This document shows positions 57,012-64,000 of a DNA stretch of 64,000 nt, in pieces (position 1 is the stretch's first letter; the number at the start of each line of letters is the position of its first letter). The stretch lies in the NCBI RefSeq assembly GCF_027595165.1, contig NZ_CP097291.1, positions 2,170,001 through 2,234,000 of the forward strand, given 5' to 3'. Origin of the DNA: Providencia sp. PROV188. GTDB lineage: Bacteria; Pseudomonadota; Gammaproteobacteria; Enterobacterales; Enterobacteriaceae. The translations under genes were made by a program, and so were the position numbers. Under the pieces are notes generated by a model. It was not told where the DNA came from, made no database searches, and was given only the letters and a program-made list of their open reading frames with translations.

Positions 57012-58013
57012 CTATTTATTACCGCGACGTTGCAACTGGTCACGCAGATTCGGCGGTGTACCACGGATAGTCAATGTGTCCGTCACGGGATCCCAGAAAA
57101 TACGTTCTCCCATTAACATCGCGTCAAAGCTAATCGTAATACCCCCACCACTGCCTGAAAATTTCGTTAATTGCTTCAACGTACCGCGATCAGCAGGAAA
57201 ACTCTCTTCCAGTTGATAATCATTTTGGCGAGTAAAATCTTCAAAGCTTTGATCTTCCACCATTGGTAACTCTTTTGAGAGTTCCTTCAGCTCAATCTCT
57301 TCGCCTGATTGCAGTTGCTCACTGCAATAGCTGTGAACTTGCTGGCGATAGGCTTGGCGAGTGTTTTTATCCATTTGCGCATTATCACAAAAATCATCCA
57401 ATGCTTGGACTAACCCTTTATTCTGTACCTTCGCATTCAAACCTTCAGACGCAGCTAAAAAGTCCATAAAGAAATCAGATACTTTACGCCCCACTCGTCC
57501 TTTAAGGAAAGTCAGATAACGCTTCGACTCAGGATTAGTTTCCCATTCAGTCAAATCAATACGCGCTACAATATCCGCATGAGGAATATCTAAATAGTGA
57601 GTCGTACCCAAATCGAGGGACTCAGTCACAAACATACTGTCGCAACTATTCAGAACAGCGATAAGGAGATATTCCACTGCCAAGTAACGATATTGGCAGA
57701 AGAGAACGATTCCGCCTTCAGCAAACGGGTATTTTGCCAGCTCATCTTTTAAACGTACGGTCATTGCACGGCTAAAGCCTAAAAACTCTTCTTCACCCTT
57801 ACGCAGTAACGTTAACGCTTCAGCCAGTTCACTCTCTTCGTTGAACTCACCAAACGCCTTACTTTTTGCACTGTATACACGATGTAATTCTGCCATCATG
57901 TCTTGCACAACATTGTCTGTCGTCAATAACGAATCACGCAACATGACTTCTAAGGTCTGTTCATCTCGTTTAATCAACTGGTGTAACGCTATCTGGGTAA
58001 TTTCCAGACTCAT
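57012..58013 (-). CDS. yejK: Nucleoid-associated protein YejK (NdpA)
   Basis: A 333-residue protein of the NdpA/YejK family that binds nucleoid [26 protein letters not shown] at the N-terminus, [34 protein letters not shown] in the middle and [18 protein letters not shown] near the end follow the family. Convergent with rplY, divergent from yejL. Confidence 0.95.
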   Translation of the reverse strand: MSLEITQIALHQLIKRDEQTLEVMLRDSLLTTDNVVQDMMAELHRVYSAKSKAFGEFNEESELAEALTLLRKGEEEFLGFSRAMTVRLKDELAKYPFAEGGIVLFCQYRYLAVEYLLIAVLNSCDSMFVTESLDLGTTHYLDIPHADIVARIDLTEWETNPESKRYLTFLKGRVGRKVSDFFMDFLAASEGLNAKVQNKGLVQALDDFCDNAQMDKNTRQAYRQQVHSYCSEQLQSGEEIELKELSKELPMVEDQSFEDFTRQNDYQLEESFPADRGTLKQLTKFSGSGGGITISFDAMLMGERIFWDPVTDTLTIRGTPPNLRDQLQRRGNK

Positions 58014-58251
58014 TGTTGGCTCCTTTCGCTAGCAGAAATAATGTCGCGTATTCAAACACTGTTAGTATTTGTCTGCAACTGAAACCGTTAACCGCCATTT
58101 TTTTATTACTTTTGTGGCGAACTATTATCCACTTCGGTGATCTAAATAAACATTATTATCAATTAAACGAAAATTTGTTTAAAGAAAGAAGAAAAGTCAC
58201 CCACAATGGGCTATCATATGGAGCTTTCATTAATTTAGGATGCCATAATTT

Positions 58252-58479
58252 ATGCCACAATCATCTCGCTATAGTGATGAAAAAGTTGAAGGTTTACTGT
58301 CTGACCTTGTTAGTGTGTTAGAAAAAAACCATACTCCCGTTGATCTATCATTAATGGTACTCGGTAACATGGTTACCAATCTGCTGAATACGTCTGTCGC
58401 CCCTGCTCAGCGTAAAATGATTGCAGAGTCCTTTGCCAATGCATTACTTTCTTCTGTACAAGAAGATAAATCACACTAA
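58252..58479 (+). CDS. yejL: YejL family protein (UPF0352)
   Basis: A 75-residue helical protein starting [45 protein letters not shown] and ending in VQEDKSH, a direct match to the UPF0352 family. Function unknown. It lies 21 bp upstream of yejM, so the two are probably one operon, as in E. coli. Confidence 0.94.
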   Translation: MPQSSRYSDEKVEGLLSDLVSVLEKNHTPVDLSLMVLGNMVTNLLNTSVAPAQRKMIAESFANALLSSVQEDKSH

Positions 58480-58500
58480 TTTGGTTGATAAATAAACAGC

Positions 58501-60216
58501 ATGGTCACCCATCAGCGCTACCGTGATAAAGTCTCCAACATGATTGGTTGGGGGCATTGGTTTGCACTTTTTAATATACTACTTTGCCTTTTGCTAAGTA
58601 GCAGCTATCTGTTTATTTTTGACTGGCCAGATACCTTCGCTGGTCGCGCTTATGCCTTCGTCAGTTGGTTGGGTCATTTCAGTTTTGTGGTGTTCGCTAC
58701 TTACTTGCTAATCATCTTTCCGCTGACCTTTATCGTTATGTCCCAACGATTGTTGAGGGTTATCTGTGTGGCGCTAGCCACCGCGGGACTTACCTTATTA
58801 CTCTTTGATATTCGCGTCTTTAGCCAATTTGGTCTTCACCTTACCCCGCAGGTATGGGATTTAGTCATTAACCCTGCCAAGGGTGAAATGGCGCGCGAAT
58901 GGCAATTGATGTTCATCAGCATCCCCATTATTTTTCTGGTTGAGATGCTATTTGCGACCTGGAGCTGGCAAAAACTACGCAGCTTAAGCCGACAAACATT
59001 TGGGCGCCCGCTGGCAGGTCTATTCATCGCAACATTTGTGATGTCACATTTAATGTATGCGTGGGCGGATGCCAATTTTTATCGCCCAATCACGATGCAA
59101 CGCTATAATTACCCGCTGTCTCAACCAATGACAGCGCGTAAGCTACTTGATAAATATGGTCTACTCGACCTAACTGCACATCAAAATCGTGTATTCCAGC
59201 AAGGTAGCCCAACTGCACTGAAACTTCAGTATCCATTGAAGCCGCTTAGCTACCAAGACCAAGGTACGGGTTACAATTTACTGTTATTGGTTGTTGATGA
59301 TTTAGGTAATGTTTCTCAGCAAAACCAAATGAACTCATTGAAAGAGTTCAAAAATATCAGCTCCCAATTTACCAATCACTATACTTCTGGGTTGCGCAAT
59401 GACACCGCCCTATTTGGGCTGTTCTACGGTATCTCATCAAGTTATATTGATAATATTCTCAATGGTCGCCACCCTTCTGTACTGATTGAAGCTTTACAGC
59501 ATCAAGGCTATCAGTTTGGTTTATTCTCCACTGATGGATTTAGCTCACCATTATTCCGACAAGCGATTTTGTCTGACTACTCCTTGCCGACAAAAGCAGC
59601 GGACAATGACAAACAAACTATTGCACAGTGGAATTTATGGCTAGATAACGTGAAACATGGCTCTCCTTGGTTTTCATTCTTAAATATCAAGGGAGCGCCG
59701 GGAAGTAATCAAACGGATAACCAAATCAGTCAAGTCATTGAGACGTTGAAGAGCCAGAACAAGCTGAATAATACCATTGTGGTGATCACGGCAAACTACA
59801 ACAGTAACGGTTCGCAAGATACTGACTGGGTGAATAAAAAACACTTTAACCGCGACAGTATGCAAGTTCCGTTATTTATCTACTGGCCTAATACTCCAGC
59901 GCAACAAATTGATAAGCTGACTAGTCATCAAGATGTAATGACCACCCTCATGCAGCGGGTATTACATGTTAATAATCCGCCTGATGATTACAGCCAAGGA
60001 GAAGATCTCTTCAGTGCGCAGCGCACTTATCCGTGGGTGATCACCGGCGATAAAAGCGATGTCGTCATTACCACCAACAGCGCTACCATGTATATGGATC
60101 ATAACGGACAATTTAATATCTATGACCCACAAGGCAACGAGCAAACTGACGACAAACCAGACCTTGCTGAGCTACTGAAAATCTTTACTGAACTTAAACG
60201 CTTCAATGAAAATTAG
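58501..60216 (+). CDS. yejM: Inner-membrane regulator of LPS synthesis YejM (PbgA/LapC)
   Basis: A 571-residue protein with five N-terminal transmembrane helices (to about residue 190) and a periplasmic sulfatase-like (alkaline phosphatase-fold) domain from about residue 240: NLLLLVVDDLGN, FTNHYTSGLRNDTALFGLFYGI, and VVITANYNSNGSQD. In E. coli it senses periplasmic LPS and protects LpxC turnover through LapB. The length is close to E. coli (586). The metal ligands of true sulfatases are partly replaced, as known for this family. Confidence 0.94.
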   Translation: MVTHQRYRDKVSNMIGWGHWFALFNILLCLLLSSSYLFIFDWPDTFAGRAYAFVSWLGHFSFVVFATYLLIIFPLTFIVMSQRLLRVICVALATAGLTLLLFDIRVFSQFGLHLTPQVWDLVINPAKGEMAREWQLMFISIPIIFLVEMLFATWSWQKLRSLSRQTFGRPLAGLFIATFVMSHLMYAWADANFYRPITMQRYNYPLSQPMTARKLLDKYGLLDLTAHQNRVFQQGSPTALKLQYPLKPLSYQDQGTGYNLLLLVVDDLGNVSQQNQMNSLKEFKNISSQFTNHYTSGLRNDTALFGLFYGISSSYIDNILNGRHPSVLIEALQHQGYQFGLFSTDGFSSPLFRQAILSDYSLPTKAADNDKQTIAQWNLWLDNVKHGSPWFSFLNIKGAPGSNQTDNQISQVIETLKSQNKLNNTIVVITANYNSNGSQDTDWVNKKHFNRDSMQVPLFIYWPNTPAQQIDKLTSHQDVMTTLMQRVLHVNNPPDDYSQGEDLFSAQRTYPWVITGDKSDVVITTNSATMYMDHNGQFNIYDPQGNEQTDDKPDLAELLKIFTELKRFNEN

Positions 60217-60322
60217 CGCTTAAATTTCAATCAGTCATATGAATTTGCTCTTGATTTCGCCAATGTTTTGAGTAGTATATTTTTACCTAAAGCCTTGCTT
60301 TAAAGGCATACAATTCGTTAAT

Positions 60323-60399
60323 CGGCACGTAGCGCAGCTTGGTAGCGCACGGTCATGGGGTGTCCGGGGTCGGAGGTTCAAATCCTCTCGTGCCGACCA
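60323..60399 (+). tRNA. proL: tRNA-Pro (anticodon GGG)
   Basis: A 77-nt cloverleaf beginning CGGCACGTAGCGCAGCTTGG and ending GTGCCG-ACCA with encoded CCA. Anticodon GGG is at 60357-60359. The T-arm contains GGTTCAAATCC. The anticodon stem differs from E. coli proL by a compensated pair (G28-C42) and keeps the U30-U40 mismatch. E. coli has the same tRNA after yejM, supporting synteny. Confidence 0.97.
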
Positions 60400-60410
60400 A
60401 ATTCTCACTC

Positions 60411-60436
60411 AAGCCAGCCTTTTCGGTTGGCTTTTT
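60411..60436 (+). terminator. tRNA-Pro terminator
   Basis: Stem AAGCCAGCC/GGTTGGCTT (9 pairs, one G-T) with a TTTTC loop, followed by TTT. Confidence 0.88.
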
Positions 60437-60540
60437 GTTATTCAATACTTCCCTTTCTTTAACCATTATCTGATAGCCAAATTGCATCGCTATCGGGATA
60501 ATAGCCACTATTCTTTTAACCTTTTATTGAGTTATACAGC

Positions 60541-61083
60541 ATGTCGCTATCCGTCACGGTTGCGTTATCACGCCAAGAATTTATCGCCTTTAGCCGCTAC
60601 TGCCATAAAAACAACTACTTTTTACCCAAAAACCGCAGCTTGCTCACTTATACCCTGCTCTATTTGGCTTTCTTTGCCATCATGGGAGGGGTATTCACCT
60701 TACTCCAACATTTTGATATCGAGCTTAATCTAGGGCAATTTGTTGTCTCTGTTCTGATGGCTATATTACTTTATGCCATCTTTGCAATACGTTTGTTTAA
60801 AACATTGAACAAAGCGATTCCTGATGCGGATAGCTCGACTTTCTGCACAAAAACATTCACGGCAGATGAGAATGGATTACACATTGAGAGTACCTATGGA
60901 TTATGGCACTACAATTGGAATTCAATGGGTTTTATAAAACAAAATGGAGACACGCATTATCTATTTATTGATAGAACTAGCGCCTTTATTTTCCCAAAAC
61001 GAGCGTTTGATTCACACGAAAACTATCTAAAGTTTGTGCAATACCTCACTCAACAAAATTATTTTTTAAATAATCCAGAATAA
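60541..61083 (+). CDS. YcxB-like domain membrane protein
   Basis: A 180-residue protein with two transmembrane segments (residues about 35-57 and 66-84) and a C-terminal YcxB-like soluble domain: ENGLHIESTYGLWHYNWNSMGFIKQNGDTHYLFIDRTSAFIFPKRAF. The family has no known function. It lies between tRNA-Pro and the T6SS cluster, possibly as part of the same inserted segment, though nothing links it directly to secretion. Confidence 0.72.
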   Translation: MSLSVTVALSRQEFIAFSRYCHKNNYFLPKNRSLLTYTLLYLAFFAIMGGVFTLLQHFDIELNLGQFVVSVLMAILLYAIFAIRLFKTLNKAIPDADSSTFCTKTFTADENGLHIESTYGLWHYNWNSMGFIKQNGDTHYLFIDRTSAFIFPKRAFDSHENYLKFVQYLTQQNYFLNNPE

Positions 61084-61605
61084 ATCTTAGTAAACTAAAT
61101 TAATTTAGCATAATCATCCGTTATGCTTTATTTTAAATTCTGCGAAGCATTTATATTCACTACACATTTTTTTACACTTTATTTTTAGCTTTAATTAACG
61201 ATTTATATTAAAAATTAGAAATAACTCCACGAATAGTATTTCGTCTATATTATTACCTGTTACCACCCCCTTTATGAGTAAAAATATTTATATATTCTGT
61301 TTTTCTTAAGAATAATCTCTATTTTCACTATTTAAATTTCCTGCCAATTATCTACTCACATTTATTGTGACTTTAAATTCACATTGATTTTAAATGATTT
61401 TTAATTAATTAAATAGGTTTGCATACGTAAAAATACGTTGTATCGCACTCAAGCATAAAATCAAATCCATTAGAAACCTTGATCTATCCATCTTAAAACT
61501 ATATAAAATAGCAAACTGATTTAAGCTAAATTAAAGTTAAAGAATATATTTCATTTACCAATAATTCATATTTAAAGCGAGTAATACCACTAAAGGACTC
61601 CTAAA
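61084..61605. other. AT-rich upstream region of the T6SS cluster
   Basis: About 520 bp, strongly AT-rich, with no credible gene. It should contain the T6SS promoter. I see no convincing sigma-54 element or Fur box by eye. Confidence 0.4.
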
Positions 61606-62103
61606 ATGTCAGATAGCTTCCAAAATGAAGTACCGAAGGCTCGGGTTAATATCAAATTAGACTTGCACACGGGTGGTGCGCAGAAAAAAGTGGAATTACC
61701 ACTTAAATTATTAGCTGTTGGTGATTACAGCAATGGACAAGATAATCGAGCATTATCTGAGCGCGAAAAAGTTAATATCAATAAAAATAACTTTAACAGT
61801 GTACTCACTGAATTTGCGCCGACCATTAACCTCACGGTGAAAAATACCCTTGCCGGTGATGGAAGTGAAGAAAGCATCAACCTCTCTTTCAAAAACATGA
61901 AAGATTTTGAGCCTGAGCAAGTTGCCCGCCAAATTCCTCAACTGCGCGCAATGTTAGCAATGCGCAATCTGCTGCGTGACCTGAAATCTAATCTCCTCGA
62001 TAACGCAACGTTCCGCCGTGAACTGGAAAATATTCTTAAGGATCCAGAGCTCAGTGATGAACTTCGTGAAGAACTAGCACAGCTAGCGCCGAAGAAAGAT
62101 TAA
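61606..62103 (+). CDS. tssB: T6SS contractile sheath small subunit TssB (VipA)
   Basis: A 165-residue sheath protein: MSDSFQNEVPKARVNIKLDLHTGGAQKKVELPLKLLAVGDYS and the conserved ARQIPQLRAMLAMRNLLRDLKSNLLDNATFRREL helix. TssB pairs with TssC to build the contractile tail tube sheath. First gene of the visible cluster, 25 bp before the tssC start, with a run-on operon to tssK. Confidence 0.95.
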   Translation: MSDSFQNEVPKARVNIKLDLHTGGAQKKVELPLKLLAVGDYSNGQDNRALSEREKVNINKNNFNSVLTEFAPTINLTVKNTLAGDGSEESINLSFKNMKDFEPEQVARQIPQLRAMLAMRNLLRDLKSNLLDNATFRRELENILKDPELSDELREELAQLAPKKD

Positions 62104-62128
62104 TTTGGATTATTAAAGGATTATGCTG

Positions 62129-63667
62129 ATGTCTGTAAAAACTGAATCAACTCAAGGCGCAACAACTGTGCTGGATGACACCTCAAACCAAGGTGTTTAC
62201 GCTTCTTTGTTCGAAAAAATCAATTTAACGCCAGTCGCATCAATCAGTGATATTAACGCATTCCAAGACAATGCTGCCTTGGCAGACGCAACGGCTGATG
62301 AGCGTGTCACTGTCGCCGTTCAAGTCTTCCTAGATCGTTTAAAATCATCAGGTCAAAAAGTCGAGCGTTTAGACCGAAACCTACTCGACCATCATATCGC
62401 TGAACTTGATAAACAAATCAGTCAACAACTGGATGAAGTCATGCACCACCAAGACTTCCAACAAGTTGAATCCACTTGGCGTGGCCTGAAATTCCTCGTT
62501 GACCGCACTGATTTCCGTCAAAACGTTAAAATTGAGCTGTTAGATATCGCTAAAGACGATTTACGTCAAGATTTCGAAGATAGCCCTGAGATCATTCAAA
62601 GTGGTCTTTATCACCATACCTACATTGCTGAATATGACACCCCAGGTGGCGAACCTATCGCAGCCATGATTTCCAACTATGAATTTGACCGTAGCCCGCA
62701 AGATATCGCCTTACTGCGTAGTATCTCCAAAGTCTCAGCATCCGCACATATGCCATTTATTGGTTCTGTGGGACCAAAATTCTTCGGCAAAGAGACGATG
62801 GAAGAAGTCGCAGCAATCAAAGATATTGGCAACTATTTTGACCGCGCCGAGTACATCAAGTGGAAATCATTCCGTGACTCTGATGATGCTCGATATATTG
62901 GCTTAACGATGCCTCGCGTGCTAGGTCGTCTACCATACGGACCAGATACCGTGCCTGTTCGTAGCTTCAACTACGTTGAAGAAGTTAAAGGTCCTGATCA
63001 CGAGAAATACCTGTGGACCAACGCCACCTTTGCTTTTGCTGCCAACATGGTAAAAAGTTTTATCAACAACGGTTGGTGCGTACAAATTCGTGGACCTCAA
63101 GCCGGCGGTGCCGTTAAAGATCTCCCAATCCACCTGTTTGATTTAGGTACGGGTAGCCAAGTAAAAATTCCATCCGAAGTGATGATCCCTGAGACCCGTG
63201 AATTTGAATTCGCCAATCTTGGATTTATCCCGCTGTCTTACTACAAAAACCGTGATTACTCCTGCTTCTTCTCGGCTAACTCGGCGCAAAAACCGGCGTT
63301 ATACGATACCGCTGATGCCACCGCGAACAGCCGTATCAACGCCCGCTTACCGTACATTTTCTTACTGTCTCGTATCGCCCATTACTTGAAGCTTATTCAA
63401 CGCGAAAACATTGGTACCACCAAAGACAGACGCTTACTTGAATTAGAACTCAACAACTGGGTTCGTGGCTTAGTCACTGAAATGACCGATCCAGGTGATG
63501 ATTTACAAGCTTCTCACCCACTACGTGATGCAAAAGTGGTTGTAGAGGATATTGAAGATAACCCGGGCTTCTTCCGTGTGAAACTGTACGCGGTTCCACA
63601 CTTCCAAGTCGAAGGTATGGATGTTGATTTATCGCTAGTTTCTCAAATGCCTAAAGCTAAAGCCTAA
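62129..63667 (+). CDS. tssC: T6SS contractile sheath large subunit TssC (VipB)
   Basis: About 512 residues. Characteristic segments are QQVESTWRGLKFLVDRTDFRQNVKIELLDIAKDDL, YEFDRSPQDIALLRSISKVSASAHMPFIG, FGKETMEEV and NARLPYIFLLSRIAHYLK, and the end VEGMDVDLSLVSQMPK. TssC forms most of the sheath and is recycled by ClpV. I start at the second ATG (62129), which puts AAAGGA 8 nt upstream; ATG 62123 is only 2 nt from it. Confidence 0.96.
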   Translation: MSVKTESTQGATTVLDDTSNQGVYASLFEKINLTPVASISDINAFQDNAALADATADERVTVAVQVFLDRLKSSGQKVERLDRNLLDHHIAELDKQISQQLDEVMHHQDFQQVESTWRGLKFLVDRTDFRQNVKIELLDIAKDDLRQDFEDSPEIIQSGLYHHTYIAEYDTPGGEPIAAMISNYEFDRSPQDIALLRSISKVSASAHMPFIGSVGPKFFGKETMEEVAAIKDIGNYFDRAEYIKWKSFRDSDDARYIGLTMPRVLGRLPYGPDTVPVRSFNYVEEVKGPDHEKYLWTNATFAFAANMVKSFINNGWCVQIRGPQAGGAVKDLPIHLFDLGTGSQVKIPSEVMIPETREFEFANLGFIPLSYYKNRDYSCFFSANSAQKPALYDTADATANSRINARLPYIFLLSRIAHYLKLIQRENIGTTKDRRLLELELNNWVRGLVTEMTDPGDDLQASHPLRDAKVVVEDIEDNPGFFRVKLYAVPHFQVEGMDVDLSLVSQMPKAKA

Positions 63668-63689
63668 CGGTTATTAAAGGTCATTCAGG

Positions 63690-64000
63690 ATGAAAATCTA
63701 CCGTCCCCTATGGACAGACGGGGCCTTTTTGGCCCCTCAGCAATTTCAGCAGCAAGCCCGTTGGGACGGTCATGTTGCTGAAGTCGTCGCACAAATGGGT
63801 ATCGCCTCCACGTGGGGCGTCATTAATACCGAGTTTGATGTCAGTGCATTAACGCTCTCTCGCGTAAGCGCCCAAAAAATCGTGGTGCGCTTTCACGACG
63901 GCACACTGATTGACACAACCTTAGCTGATGCCCTTCCTCCGGTATTGTCCCTCAATGATTATGCGGATCGTCAGTCATTGGATATCGTTCTGGCGCTGCC
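63690..64000 (+). CDS. tssK: T6SS baseplate protein TssK (3' truncated by window edge)
   Basis: The visible ~103 residues begin MKIYRPLWTDGAFLAPQQFQQQARWDGHVAE, the usual TssK N-terminal pattern (W-x-G-x-F-L-x-PQ-FQQQ). TssK links the baseplate to the TssJLM membrane complex. AAAGG lies about 9 nt before the ATG and the gene follows tssC by 22 bp. The rest, and the remaining tss genes, lie beyond the window. Confidence 0.9.
   Translation, partial: MKIYRPLWTDGAFLAPQQFQQQARWDGHVAEVVAQMGIASTWGVINTEFDVSALTLSRVSAQKIVVRFHDGTLIDTTLADALPPVLSLNDYADRQSLDIVLAL

Noticed and set aside
60323..60345. A duplicated tRNA-Pro 3' end as an attachment-site repeat.
   Set aside because: No second copy of the tRNA 3' end was found between the tRNA and the right window edge; the island's far end is outside the window.
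61084..61605. A sigma-54 promoter for the T6SS operon.
   Set aside because: No TGGCAC-N5-TTGC-like element could be read in the region.
1..64000. CRISPR arrays, insertion sequences, prophage genes or rRNA operons.
   Set aside because: No regularly spaced repeats, transposase, integrase or phage-structural frames and no rRNA sequence were seen. The only interspersed repeat recognised is the ERIC element.

Overview
The window looks like chromosome from a Morganellaceae gammaproteobacterium, most likely Providencia or a close relative. GC content is moderate to low. Almost every core gene can be recognised by direct resemblance to its Escherichia coli counterpart, and gene order follows E. coli in blocks. 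The genus assignment is inference from memory of protein families and gene order; no search was run.

Layout. (1) 1-27.4 kb: the 3' end of mfd, two small hypothetical genes, ndh (with a perfect FNR-type box upstream), a lipoprotein 5'-nucleotidase/OprD-type porin operon, and then the envelope/fatty-acid block read right to left: rne-rluC-yceF-yceD-rpmF-plsX-fabH-fabD-fabG-acpP-fabF-pabC-mltG-tmk-holB-tatD-type hydrolase-hinT-ycfL-lpoB-thiK-nagZ. This matches E. coli, except that ptsG and fhuE are absent between the tatD-type gene and hinT. (2) 27.4-30.3 kb: an AT-rich accessory patch at a break in synteny. It holds a small colicin-like pore-forming bacteriocin with an unusual cysteine-bearing N-terminus, its convergent ColE1-type immunity gene, tmaR, a ParD antitoxin with a frameshifted ParE toxin, and a 56-codon ORF resembling the front half of an addiction-module antidote. 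(3) 30.3-38.7 kb: sbcB, dld, an ERIC element, a PlaP/PuuP-type putrescine importer preceded by a translationally coupled 69-aa leader ORF, a secreted unknown protein and a CirA-like TonB receptor with a Fur box. (4) 39-48.5 kb: a divergent PfpI-family/TetR pair inserted between cirA and lysP, then lysP-yeiE-yeiH-nfo, an orphan fruK, a Nudix hydrolase and an Mtr-type tryptophan permease with a TrpR-like operator over its promoter. (5) 48.5-60.4 kb: the EF-P-like yeiP, a fimbrillin-like small protein, mepS, yejG, bcr, rsuA, radD, rplY, yejK, yejL, yejM and tRNA-Pro(GGG). (6) 60.5-64 kb: a YcxB-like membrane protein and the start of a type VI secretion cluster (tssB, tssC, tssK, the last cut by the window edge).

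Functional themes. Lipid and envelope biogenesis: the fab genes, plsX, acpP, mltG, lpoB, nagZ, mepS and yejM. Nutrient capture: nucleotides, putrescine, lysine, tryptophan and ferric siderophores. Competition with other bacteria: the bacteriocin/immunity pair and the T6SS. The most interesting parts are the small bacteriocin, whose import and release routes are not evident, and the leader ORF in front of the putrescine importer. Start codons were revised for nagZ, tmk, pabC, rluC, dld, cirA, fruK, mepS, radD, the immunity gene and tssC from homologue length and Shine-Dalgarno position. These are hand judgements.
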